A DNA stretch of 64,000 bases, from positions 22,067,501 through 22,131,500 of the forward strand of contig JASXTE010000016.1 in assembly GCA_030280995.1 (NCBI GenBank), read 5' to 3'. The first letter of the stretch is position 1; every line of letters starts with the position of its first letter. Positions 23,078 through 33,900 of this stretch are shown piece after piece. The DNA comes from Hemileia vastatrix. Its lineage: Eukaryota; Basidiomycota; Pucciniomycetes; Pucciniales; Zaghouaniaceae. A model generated the notes under the pieces. It saw nothing but the letters and a program-made list of their open reading frames with translations. It was not told where the DNA came from and did no database searches. The position numbers and the translations under genes are program-made.

Positions 23078-24326
23078 CTAATCCCCATACTTTTTGGATC
23101 TAGATAAAGTTTTTTTAAATCGAATAACTTTACCTTCTTTCTTTACCTTATTGATTCTTTGTATCAACTTATTACTGATTTGAAATGAGCAACCGAAATG
23201 AGTGAAATCTTGACAGGATTTCAAACCAGGAGGAGCTTTGGTCGTTTGATGATTATCCTTAGAAGAATTCCAAATAGTTTTGATGATACCATTTCCCAAA
23301 CCAAAATCAATGATGCACCGGTGGTCTGGAAAATATAAACCATGTCCTTTGATTTTAGCTGGAGATGGTATTGGGTGGCCAGTTATCGGATTGATATATG
23401 AGAATATTCCAAAAGTAAGAAAATTGGCATCATTCCTATCAATATGAATCCTATTGTGGAATCCAGAATGAGTGATAATAACATTAGAAAATAAAAGATA
23501 TTCATGGCTGATATCTTCCCATTCGGAGTCACACCAATTCGGTATTCCAACTTTGGTTGCAAGTTCATGATTTTTTTCAAATGCTTTATTACAAAGCTTT
23601 TTGAGTTGAAGAGCAAGAAAAGAATTAAAGTAGGGTAGAGTGTCCCATAAGCGAAAATCTTCGTCTTTTTGTGCTTTAGTGATATTATTGAGCAATGAAT
23701 ATATACCTATATAATTGAAATAAGTGAAATGATATTAAGAATGGAACAAAAATTATTAGACATACCAAGAGAATATCCTTTGACAAAACCAGGTCTCCAA
23801 CCAAAACCAATCATGATACCACCCAACAAATTCTTATTCCTTATAGGTAATTGAACCAAAGCCATTTGATAAAGAGTTATGATAAGATCGGATAGTTGAT
23901 TAAAAGCTTCATCTTTTACACCATCGAATGAATGAACTTCCAAAATGAATTGAGGCTTAAAAGCATTGCTGATAACTGCAACAACTCGATCATCTCCAAA
24001 TTCTGTTAGATATTTGATATCTTCTGGTAATTTTTTTGGATATTGATTTTTTTATCTACTTTAGTTTTACAAAAAAAAAATGTTTGGGATATGACAAAAA
24101 TAACTTTCGCAGAGAGACTTTTTTTTAAATATCTTTTCTTCTGATGAGACTGATTATCTTTAATTTTTTTTGATGATTTAGAAGATGATTGTATGGAAGT
24201 TGATTTCAAAGAAGATGATAGAGTTGATTTCAAAGAAGATGATAGAGATGATAAAGATGAAGATGATAAAGAAGATAAAGATGAAGATAAGAGAGAAGTA
24301 AGGGGTGAATCAGAAGAAAAAGACAT
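23078..24326 (-). CDS. H1 TET/JBP-like 2OG-Fe(II) dioxygenase
   Basis: Core exons: about 24030-23766, then 23706-23078, joined over a 59-nt intron (23707-23765, GTATGT...ATATAG) giving KGYSLG-IYSLLNNITK. The core has FILEVHSFDGVKDEAF, GFGWRPGFVKGYSLG, SNVIITHSGFHNRIHIDRND (HxD: His-Ile-Asp), FGIFSYINPITGHPIPSPA, KGHGLYFPDH, IDFGLGNGIIKTIW and DNHQTTKAPPGL (likely distal His). Layout and context fit the fungal Tet-like 2OG-Fe(II) oxygenase family, which is predicted to oxidise 5-methylcytosine; that activity is inferred, not shown. A Ser-rich, Lys-rich segment (24326-24035, MSFSSDSPLTS...) lies upstream in another frame; the switch falls in A-runs near 24040, so either a homopolymer indel or an unrecognised intron separates them. 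Confidence 0.62.
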
Positions 24327-24935
24327 TTTTTTGATCTGAAAAAAAAATTAATTGTCAATAAAATTTTAACTCAATTTTTTTTTAAAAAAAATTCCTACCT
24401 AATAATAAAAAAAGCTGTTTTTTTATTTTAAAATAAAATTGAAAAAAAACCAAAAAATCAGTAAAAATTTTTCCAAAAAAAAAATTTATAAAAAAAAACC
24501 TGAGGTTTTATTTTAAAAAACACAATCAAAGCAAAATCCTATTAAAAAGAAATTAATAATTAAATTCATTCAAAAAAGAAAATTTCAGTAAGAATTAAAT
24601 CACAAAAAAAATTTTAAAAAAAAAATTAAAAGTGGACCTGAAGATTGGTTATTAAAAACCTTCTCACAAGATCATGAAAAAAAAAAAATAATCAGTAAAA
24701 TCAAAATAAAAAATAAAAAAATTATTTAAATAAAATCAAAATCACAAAAATTAATTATAGAAAAAATAAAAATAAAATTATAAACCTTTTTTGTTTTGTA
24801 AATAAGAGGGACAGTCCTTATCAGAAAGAATTTTTTTTTTTTCTATATTACTGCAAAAAAAATAAAAAAAATAATCAAAATTACAAACAAAAATTTGTTA
24901 GTATCTTTATTTGAAAGTTGGTAACCCATCTTTAT
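24327..24935. other. A/T homopolymer-rich spacer in H1, no gene
   Basis: Very A-rich sequence with many A-runs of 6-10 and no supported ORF; it lies upstream of the TET-like gene and may hold its promoter. Confidence 0.4.
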
Positions 24936-25700
24936 CTCCCATAAATGTCCCCTTTTCCCCCTCAAATGCTCTCCTTGCCTGCCTCAAAATCCCCCTGAAA
25001 TACCCCCCTTTCCCCCCTGTTTAGGTCCCTCATCACCCTCCTTCCCCACTCTTTAGCTGCCTCAAACCCCCCCATTCCCCCCTCTTTAGCTGCCTCAAAC
25101 CCCCCCCATTCCCCTCACCTTAGGCGCCTCAAACCCCCCCCATTCCCCTCTCCTTAGGCGCCTCAAACCCCCCCATTCCCCTCTCCTTAGGCGCCTCAAA
25201 CCCCCCCATTCCCCTCTCCTTAGGCACCTCAAACCCCCCCTTCCAATCACCTTACCCCCTCCCAAACCCTTTCCCCTTTCTCTACACCCACCCCCCCCCC
25301 CCCCCCCTCCTTGTTAACAAACGATCTGTAACGATCGTTCGTTAAAAAACAGGGGGGGGGGTAGAGGAGGATATAACGATTGGGTAGGGGGGGAAGGGGG
25401 GGTGTTTGAGGCGCCTAAAGAGAGGGAAAGGGGGGGTTTGATGTGGGTAAAGAGAGGTGAAGGGGGGGGTTTGAGGCGCCAAAAGAGAGGTGAAGGGGGG
25501 GGTTTGAGGGACATAAAGAGAGGGGAAGGGGGGTGTATTGAAGCACCTAAAAAGAGGGGAAGGGGCGTGATGAGGGACCTAAAGAGGGGGGAAAGGGGGG
25601 ATTTGAGGCAGCTAAAAAGGGGGTAAAAAGGGGGTCAGAGACAGGTAAAGAGAGGGAAAAAGTGGGGCCTTGAGGATGATAAAGAGAGGTGAAGGAGAGA
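24936..25700. repeat. large inverted repeat of C-tract and G-tract minisatellites in H1
   Basis: The left arm (about 24936-25308) is a tandem array of about 34-bp units such as GCCTCAAACCCCCCCATTCC / CCTCTCCTTAGGC. The right arm (about 25350-25690) carries the inverse units (GGGGGGTTTGAGGCGCC / TAAAGAGAGGGGAAGG). The centre holds a run of about 16 C, the palindrome AACGATCGTT (25330-25339) and a run of 10 G. On the plus strand the first arm is C-rich and the second G-rich, so a hairpin or G-quadruplexes could form. Short ORFs called here are artefacts. Confidence 0.85.
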
Positions 25701-25809
25701 AAAAAAAACAAAAAAATAAAAAGATAAAAAAGAGAAAAAAGCAAAACAAAAATTAGTTTACCCTAGAACAAAAATAATAGAAGCACTTACAAAAAAAACA
25801 AAAAAACCA

Positions 25810-25840
<31 letters not shown>

Positions 25841-26188
25841 ATCATGATTAGCAAATAAAAAACCATGAAAAAAGAAAAAAAATGACCTACCTGGTGAGTT
25901 GAGTTGAGAAAATAAATGCAACCAAAATATTTGAGGGATGTTTGAGGAGAGGATGAAAAGGATATGAGTGATGAATGAAAAAAAAAATCACTGACAAAAT
26001 ATGCGATATAAGAAAATATGTGATTTCATGTTGAGGAAGTGAAAGAAAACCAATGAGCCATCAAAAAAAAAGATATTCACCGTAAATTCAAAAAAAAAAT
26101 GAATATGCAACAAACCAAAATACAAAACCAAGTGATTAAAGTACACAAAGAGGACATTTGGAAAGTATGAAAACATAAAAATTAAAAA
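25701..26188. other. H1 spacer shared with H2, no gene seen
   Basis: A-rich. The part 25870-26170 is homologous, in the same orientation, to 50020-50290 in H2 (shared CTTACCTGGnGAG, GAGGGATGTTnGAGGAGA, AACCAATGAGCCATC). It lies immediately downstream of the transposase stop codon in H1. Confidence 0.5.
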
Positions 26189-27499
26189 TTAAAAGGGTGA
26201 AGAGAAATGTTGGAGAGTAATTGGAATTATAATGGGGCGTATGCCGGTTGATTGAATGATTTGTGAATCAAGGGAGGGGAGTGCCAGTGGTGGTTCAGGA
26301 TCCTCTTCTTCATAAAGATCATTCCACTCATCCTTTAAATCAGCTAGAATATTGTGGAGTATTACGCAAGTCAAGATCCAATGATTTGCAGTTTTGATCT
26401 CCAATTTTTTTTGAAATTGGATTCTGAGCTCCCGAAGACTAGAAAATCGTCCCTTTAAAATACCTATAGCATGTTCAATTCGTACTCTTGATTGTGCAAG
26501 GTGATAATTAAATTTAGTTTTGGGGTCATTTTCTGAAGTTGCACCACGGAAAGCAGGTATAATGTACTTTCCACTTGCATATGCTGAGTCTGCAAGGAGG
26601 TACTGAGATTCGTCAAAGTATGATTCAGGGGATTGAGAAATCCTCATTCTTTGGAAGACGGAAGAGTCATGACATGATCCAGGGCAGCCACTGTGAAAAG
26701 CAATAAATTTTTTATTGACATCGCATACAAGTTGAACGGCAATAGAGTATCTAGAAAGAAGATAAAAAGTTAGATTGTGAAAGATGAGAACTTGGAGAAG
26801 ATTTTGAAGAAACCTTTTTTTGCGATCAAAATAATGGTTGCCATCATGAGCTGGCTTTTGACTCAAAGGGATGGTTGTGCCATCAACAAAACCTATACAG
26901 CCAGGGAAACCTTCAGCTTGCATTACTTGAGAGGATTCAAGTCGCTGTTCTGGAGTTGGCCAAGCAAGAGTTTGAGACTTGAGGGAAAGGATAGCAATCA
27001 TACAGCGCTTGGTGTATAATATCACGGTACCATATCCTATGTTAAAGAGATTATCCAAACGTCTTACGGCAGCACCATTTCCATTTGAGCCAAAGCGACA
27101 TAGAGCAACAGCAAGTTGGATGGCAGGATTACACTGTTTGTTATGAGAATTGTTATGGAAGATAGGATGATCGGAGATGAGTTGATAAAGTTTGAAGAAA
27201 GAATCGGGAGAAGTTCTAAAAAGTTGTGTGAAGTTTAAATGAGGAATGTTGAGAATGGAGGCCAGATCATATTGGGGATCATGATAAAGATTTGGCCCCC
27301 TGGTGATGATGTAACGCTTTTTGGAGAAAAAACACATATAAGCTAAAGCATCTTCCAAATCAGATTCAGATTTATAGTAAAGAACTAAAAGAAAAGTAAT
27401 AGCATTCATTGTTGAGTGAAGTAGCTTCCTAGTAGAGAGGTGTTTCATTGTTTCCGGTGTAAGGGTTATGTGATGAGGGAAGTGGGAATTCACCGCCAA
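26189..27499 (-). CDS. H1 PIF/Harbinger DDE transposase, apparently intact
   Basis: Exon 1 is 27499-26814 and exon 2 is 26750-26189, with a 63-nt intron (26751-26813, GTTTCT...TTCTAG). The intron is a multiple of three and happens to be open, so unspliced it reads as 436 residues; spliced it is 415. The intron position matches the 71-nt intron in element A. Catalytic acids (unspliced numbering): Asp206 in GFVDGTTIPLSQKPA, Asp304 in LLADSAYASG, Glu342 in RIEHAIGILKGRF. GCPGSCHDSSVF lies between. The N-terminal part (VALCRFGSNGNGAAVRRLDN) is a helix-turn-helix-like segment typical of HARBI1-type nucleases. It catalyses cut-and-paste excision and integration, in known Harbingers together with the SANT/Myb partner. 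It runs towards the TET-like gene on the same strand. No defect is seen. Confidence 0.9.
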   Translation of the reverse strand: MAVNSHFPHHITLTPETMKHLSTRKLLHSTMNAITFLLVLYYKSESDLEDALAYMCFFSKKRYIITRGPNLYHDPQYDLASILNIPHLNFTQLFRTSPDSFFKLYQLISDHPIFHNNSHNKQCNPAIQLAVALCRFGSNGNGAAVRRLDNLFNIGYGTVILYTKRCMIAILSLKSQTLAWPTPEQRLESSQVMQAEGFPGCIGFVDGTTIPLSQKPAHDGNHYFDRKKRFLQNLLQVLIFHNLTFYLLSRYSIAVQLVCDVNKKFIAFHSGCPGSCHDSSVFQRMRISQSPESYFDESQYLLADSAYASGKYIIPAFRGATSENDPKTKFNYHLAQSRVRIEHAIGILKGRFSSLRELRIQFQKKLEIKTANHWILTCVILHNILADLKDEWNDLYEEEDPEPPLALPSLDSQIIQSTGIRPIIIPITLQHFSSPF

Positions 27500-27566
27500 A
27501 TGTGCAGTTGGGGTATGTAGATAGAAAAAAAACTTAAGTGTTCGCCACCAAAATTAAGTAGCATAG

Positions 27567-28743
27567 TGTCAGTATAGTCTAGTATATAAGTATGAAATAA
27601 TAGTTTTATTTTATGGTCCTACTACTTATTAATAAATGATTTAGTGATTAAACCTCAGGGGAAGACTAATAGAATAGTTATACTCAAATAAAACTCACAA
27701 TACTTGGATTTAAATGCGTGCTAGTGATGGAAAATAGAAGAATAAAATATAGTTATAGCTTTTATAAAGATAATATCAATTTATAAGGGCTTTATAATAT
27801 ATTTCTGAATACTAATAATTGTATTGTAGTGTTTGTTTGAAGTGTAGTAATTGAATGATGATAATAAACCGTCAAAATCCCCCCTAACTTATACCCAAAT
27901 CCACTGGAGTGCACAGACCTTCAATCCAGATGATGTCACTGCTATCCCCGGCAATTACAGCACTGTGAGGGCCCATAACCTCTCCATGGCGTCCACTTCA
28001 AGCAGTTTCAACACCCAGACCTCCAGTAAGGACCCTCCATCACTATTAATAATAACACAGAGTCATACCATAAATAGAAAACCCAGATAAAAGCGGATAC
28101 CATAAAGAAACAGGTAAAATAAATAATCAAAAAGAGATTTAATGAAACTAAAAGCATATAAAGGAAACAAATAAAATTTCCAAGCCCCCAATAACATCCC
28201 CAAGCATCCACATTAACCCAGAAACATCCTTCCAACCCATAAATCCGTGAATAACCATCCAAGGAAGTAATTTGAGTTGTCCAAACTGGGTGTATGCACC
28301 TGATATAGGTGTCTATGCTTCTGTAGGCGTTGGGAGTCCACTGATTTCGTCCATATGACCTAAAATAAGCAGAAAAACAAAGGTTATAGGCTATTAAGGG
28401 GCTAAAACCCACTTATATACCTAAATATACATAATATACTGCATATTTCACTGAATATGAGATTTATGTATACATATAAGCTTATGTATGTCAATAATTA
28501 CTTCATATCACTTAAGATAAGTATATTATGACTCCATTAACACCTTAATAAGTATTATTAGGCCATGGATAAGCTATTTAAACTATTATAAATTATATAA
28601 TAGAATAATAATTATATATATATATAATAAAATAATATATATTATTATTTTAACCTTATTTTTAAGATATAAGCTTAATCTAGTTAAGGTTATCTTATTT
28701 TAAGCATAAGAAATACTCAGTCCTAAGGATATTTAGGCTGACA
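27567..28743 (-). repeat. gypsy 1 3' LTR
   Basis: Plus strand TGTCAGTATAGTC...TTTAGGCTGACA. Directly inside (about 28744-28765) CTCCCTCACCCC plus an A-run is, on the element strand, a polypurine tract followed by TGTCAG. Confidence 0.93.
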
Positions 28744-28861
28744 CTCCCTCACCCCAAAAAAAAACAATAAAAAAAATGTTAAGACATTTTAATTAATCTT
28801 AAGGAATGAAATAATAAAATAAAAAAATAATTTTTATAATACATATACTGAATGAACAGTA

Positions 28862-29188
28862 TTATTTAGATTTAAATTTTTTCAAGAGATTATTAAGATC
28901 AGAGATTTCATTTTCTGGAATCCACTGGTTATATTCACTTGATTTATTTTTAAATCTTAATTGATACTCAACTCCCTTTTCTTTAGTAAGGTGTCTCTTT
29001 TTAAGTATCTTTTCAATTTCTGCCTTTTCCACTATTTCCTCAGGTTGCTGTTTATGCCTACCTGATCTTCTTGGAAATAGAGAAGTATCATTAGAATGGT
29101 ATGGTTTAATAAGAGAAATAGGAAATACTGGATGTTTTCTATCATAAGGTGCATATAGAATAACTTCAACAGCATTATTACCAACCAT
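28862..29188 (-). pseudogene. gypsy 1 pol C-terminus with chromodomain
   Basis: In frame with the upstream integrase fragment but separated by a single TGA (DPFI-stop-PFVVKKMVG). It begins with the SH3-like integrase tail (YAPYDRKHPVFPISLIKPY), then a chromodomain: EKAEIEKILKKRHLTKEKG, EYQLRFKNKSSEYNQWIPEN, DLNNLLKKF. Chromodomains in fungal chromoviruses target integration to heterochromatin. Confidence 0.82.
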
Positions 29189-29206
29189 CTTTTTAACTAC
29201 AAATGG

Positions 29207-30922
29207 TCAAATGAATGGATCCTTCAATTTAACATTACCATTTAAATTGAAATGTAGCATTGAAATAAGGACTTCATCACCCTCTTTGAACATTTGTTCT
29301 TTATGGGCTTTATCCCATCTTTTCTTTTCATACTCAAAAGCCTTATTTATACATTCTTGAGCATGTTTTCTGCATAATTCCTGCATCTGAAGAAAAGATT
29401 TAGTACCTGGATGAATATCCAATCTAGGTAACTTATTAAGAGTTTTAGCAGGGGTATTAGGTACATAACCCAACCATAACTCAAATGGCTTTTTGCCAGT
29501 GACAGAATGTACTGTACTATTATATGCAAATTCTAAACCTGGGATAAGGGTTACCCAATCATGCATGAATTTGTCATTGTCTTTAAAATTAAGACCAAAA
29601 GCACAGTATCTTCTTATCATATCTTCTAAGGTTTGTATCATTCTTTCTGCTAGCCCATCAGTTTGTGGATGGTGTGCTGTAGAAATTTTTAATTGACACC
29701 CTGAAACATCCATAAGTGACGTCCAGAACTCAGAAGTAAATTTAGGATCTCTGTCAGAAACTATTGCTTTGGGGAAAACTGCTGTATTTAACATTTGTGT
29801 CCACCATAAAAAAGCTAAGTCCTTTGCAGAAACCTCTTTGTGGGTAGGAATAAATTTACACATCTTTGTAAATCTATCTACAATTACCCAGCAGGAGTTA
29901 TAACTCTTATGCCCTGCTATTGGCAAACCTGTTACAAAGTCCATGTTAATGATTTCCCATGGAGCTTTTGGTTGCTCAATTTGTTGTAATAAACCAGCTC
30001 TTTTTCCTGTTAATCTTTTAGATTTTTGACAAGAATCACATGTTTCAACATATTTCTGAACATCCTCAGACATGTTAATCCACCAAGCTGTGTTTTTTAC
30101 TCTGGTTAATGTTTTATGGTAGTCAAAATGACCTGCTAATATATCATCATGACATATACTTAACATTAACTCCTTCATTGAAGGGGGAATTACAATTACA
30201 TTACTTAATTTTTTCCTGTAATATATAAAACCATCCTCAATGGAAAATTTTCCTTTCTCTAATGCCTCTTTATACTTATTTGGTAATGTTTTTATTAAAA
30301 CATTCATTGAAGCATTAGATGGATCATTTAATATTGTAGTTAATTTACTTAAGTCAGGATCTGAATTATAATTATCAAGAATTGATTGCATAAATTCATC
30401 CTCAAGATCTACAATATAAATGCCATAAATGTTAATAATCTCTGACTCAGGAACATAAGCAGGATTATCATCATTATTAGGCAGAGGTACTCTAGATAAC
30501 AGATCTACATTAGAGTGCAAGGTTCCTGCTCTATGTGTAATAGTCATCCGTCCTCTGTATTCTTGTACAGCTAATTGCCATCTAAACATGTGTCTATTAG
30601 GAGTTTTCATGTTTAAGAGTGACTTAACTGCACTACAGTCAGTTATTAACTCAAATTTTTGGTCTTCAAGGTAATAATGTAGCTTTTCAAGAGCCCATAC
30701 TACTGCCAAACATTCAAGTTGAGTAGCACCATATTTCAATTCACCACTTCTCAGAGTACATGAAATATAGCAGATTACTACTTCTGAAATTTTACCTTCA
30801 ATAAGTTGTTTTTGATGTAAAGCAGCACCTAGTCCAATAAAACTTGCATCTGTATATAATACAAAAGGTAATTGGAAATCTGGTAATCCCAAGATAGGAG
30901 CTGTCATTAAACATTCTTTCAA
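29207..30922 (-). pseudogene. gypsy 1 pol middle part: RNase H and integrase
   Basis: Follows the RT part after one TAA (30941-30943; FIWNN-stop-RQKAFNKLKEC) in the same frame. RNase H: LYTDASFIGLGAALHQKQ, then TDCSAVKSLL. Integrase: HHCC zinc domain (GHFDYHKTL ... CDSCQKSKR), core NMDFVTGLPIAG (Asp), VSDRDPKFTSEFW (Asp), AHHPQTDGLAERMIQT (Glu). The catalytic triad is complete; only the two nonsense codons break the polyprotein. Confidence 0.9.
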
Positions 30923-30943
30923 CTTATTAAAAGCTTTTTGTCT

Positions 30944-33900
30944 TTAATTATTCCAAATGAAAGCTTCTGATTTCTTTATCAGTGTGGTCAGTGGTGCAGC
31001 AATTGATTGGTAGTTTTTTATATATTGTCTATAATAACCACACATTCCAAGAAAAGATTGTACATCCTTCACATTTTGAAGAATTCCAATATTCTTTATT
31101 GCAGCCACTTTATTTTGGTCTACACATATTTGTAAGCCAGATACAATATGACCAAGCACTTTTAAAGATTCAAACCCAAATTTACATTTTTTCAATGCAA
31201 GGGTCATTTTTATTTCATCCATTTTCTGAAATACTTTCCTTAAATGGATTAAGTGTTCATCAAAAGTTTTAGAGAACACTATGATGTCATCAATGTATAC
31301 CATTAACCATCCCTCAATCATTTCATTATGGAATGTTATATCCATTAACTTTTGAAATACTGATGGAGCATTTTTTGGTCCAAATGGCATTCTGACATAC
31401 TTATAAATTCCCATGTGTGTTGTTATCAACAAAAAGTTCTGTGAATTCTTTTCAACAGGAATTTGATGGTACCCTTTATTTCCATCTAGGCAACTTATAT
31501 ATTTAGCACCTTTAAGGGTAGCATGTATAGAGGCAATCCTTGGCAAGGGATAAATATCATCTACTGTAAATGTATTTAATGCTCTATAATCACCGCACAG
31601 TCTTGCTTTATCTTGTTCATAAGAAATCAACACTGGTGATATTACACAATATTTTGGTTTAGCTTCAACCTTCTCAAGAATGTTCATTTTTAATAACATC
31701 TTAATATTATCCTCTATGTCTTTCCTCTTCATTTGTGAAGCAGGGTATGGTTTCTTTTTAAGACTAGTAGGAATATTATCCATATCACAGGTTAAACTAA
31801 TTTTCATTTCATGTTCTTTTACAAGGCCAAGTTCATTTGTACCATGTGCAAAAGCTTTAATTAATTCCAAAATATTATCTTTCTCAGTTTCACTTATCTG
31901 AGTGCCAAATGATGCTTTTGAAATTTCTGTTTCCAGAAGTTCCAACTCATTGGATTCTCTTCCTTTAGACGGGGAATTTGTTACTGACTCAATGTGTAAG
32001 ACAGTGTTAAAAGAATTTATTTTAAATTTCCTTTTACCATTCATGCCAATTGTAAAATTGTTATTAGCAGGGTCTAATTTTACACCAAATTTAGTCAGAA
32101 TATCATTTCCAATGATAAAACAGTTACTAAAATTTGTATTATCCATTACTACAAAGTCACAAGTTACCCTTACATAACCATATTGGTGTTTAAAGAAAAC
32201 AGCAGCTTTGTATTTACCAATGGGGTGTAGTACTGATCCAAAACCTCTCCAATTTTTTTTCTGAAGTATTTCAAGCTTAAACTTATATTCACTATCAATT
32301 TTCTGTAATGTATTAGTGGAAACAACTGAACCAGCAGCTCCTGTGTCCAATACTATATTAACATTTTCACCAGAAATGATAGCTGGAACCGTGATAGGTG
32401 TCATTCTAAAGTTATCAGCTTGTATATCCTTAATGATTTCAGCATCCTCAAAATTCATTAAAGATTCATTTGAGTCCATATTTAATATTGGATTTTCAAA
32501 GATGGACAAATCATCTTCCAACATACAGACTTCATTTTCATCACTATATGAGATATTTCTGTCATAATCACTTGATTCTTTACTTTTTTCAGTTTCAGTT
32601 TCAGATTCACGTTGATTTTCAACAATATTTATGTTTTTCTCACATTTGTGACCTTTGACCCAAGGTTTGTTACACTTATAACAAGTATTTGTTTCATAAT
32701 TTTTAGGTACTACAGGTGCAGTAGGTTTTTTCTGCTTCTCCTGAAGTGTTTTTGAATTCTGAGTTTTTACAGGTTCAACATTTTGCTTATAAGTGGAATA
32801 CCTTGATTCATACTTATGGTTTAATAATATTTCATTGCAAATATTAATAAAGTCAGAATATTCAGTAACATTTAATGTTCTAGCTACAACAATGTCTCTG
32901 ACAGATATAGGTAATTTGTATATTATCTTATCTTTCCATAAGTTAAAATCCATATGAGGCTCAATGGCTTTTAATATTTTGTTTAAATTCATTAAAAATA
33001 CCATAGGTTTGTCACCATTCAACGGATTATACCTAGTCTTCTCATACAGTCTCTGCTGAGTAAGCCTGAATTTAGAACCTCCAAATTGTTTTTCAATAAG
33101 TTGTTTCCATTCAGCCCAAGAGTAGTCTCTACCCTCACTTAAGACAGCTTCAAACCATAATAAAGCAACATCCTTAAATAAAGAAATTAATTTTGATGTT
33201 ATCTCTTCATCTGGTAACTTATATGAGAATTTCAAGTTGTCAATTCTTTGAATAAAATGTTGCCAATCAGAGCTGGCTTCCCCATCATAAGTTGGGTACT
33301 GATCTATCTTAGGCCAGTTCTTCTGATTGGATTTTATCTCACTAATCTTAGGTAAATTCAACAACTCATTCACTTTTGATAAATGGTCTTGTATTTCTTC
33401 CTGCACGGATTTGTGACTTACATTTTCAGATTTGACACTACCACCAGATGGTTTTAATTGTGGTGGTACAGGGAAGGAATGAGATTCACTTTTGCCAATG
33501 AAAGGATTATTATTATATTGATTATACTTATGATTATCCTGGTTCATTAGTAGATTGGCAGTTTCAATCTCAACTTTAGTTAATCTTTGTAGCAACTCAG
33601 AGACACTTTGATTTGTCTGTGCAAAAGATAACTTTGTTCTTGATTCAGTCTTTAATAAGTGTGTTTCATATAATTTTTCTAACTCACAAAATTTGTTTGA
33701 AAGGTCATTATATTTATTACTCAATGAATCATATTTAAGAGTTAGAGACAAATGTTCTTTCTCTAATTCTTTATTACGTGTTGCTAATTGAGAAATGTTC
33801 AATGTCAAGGATGAAATTGTATCACTAGTGAGCTTAACTGTCTGTTCCTCACAATCAGTCATTCTATTCCACAATGCTGAAACAATTCTATGGACAGTTG

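Noticed and set aside
20483..24326. KDZ (Kyakuja-Dileera-Zisupton) transposon as the TET carrier
   Set aside because: No KDZ-type transposase is visible; the transposase between the same TIRs is a HARBI1-like DDE enzyme.
25314..25744. Gly/Arg- or Pro-rich ORFs over the G/C-tract arrays
   Set aside because: Low-complexity repeats read open on both strands; no homologue or start context.
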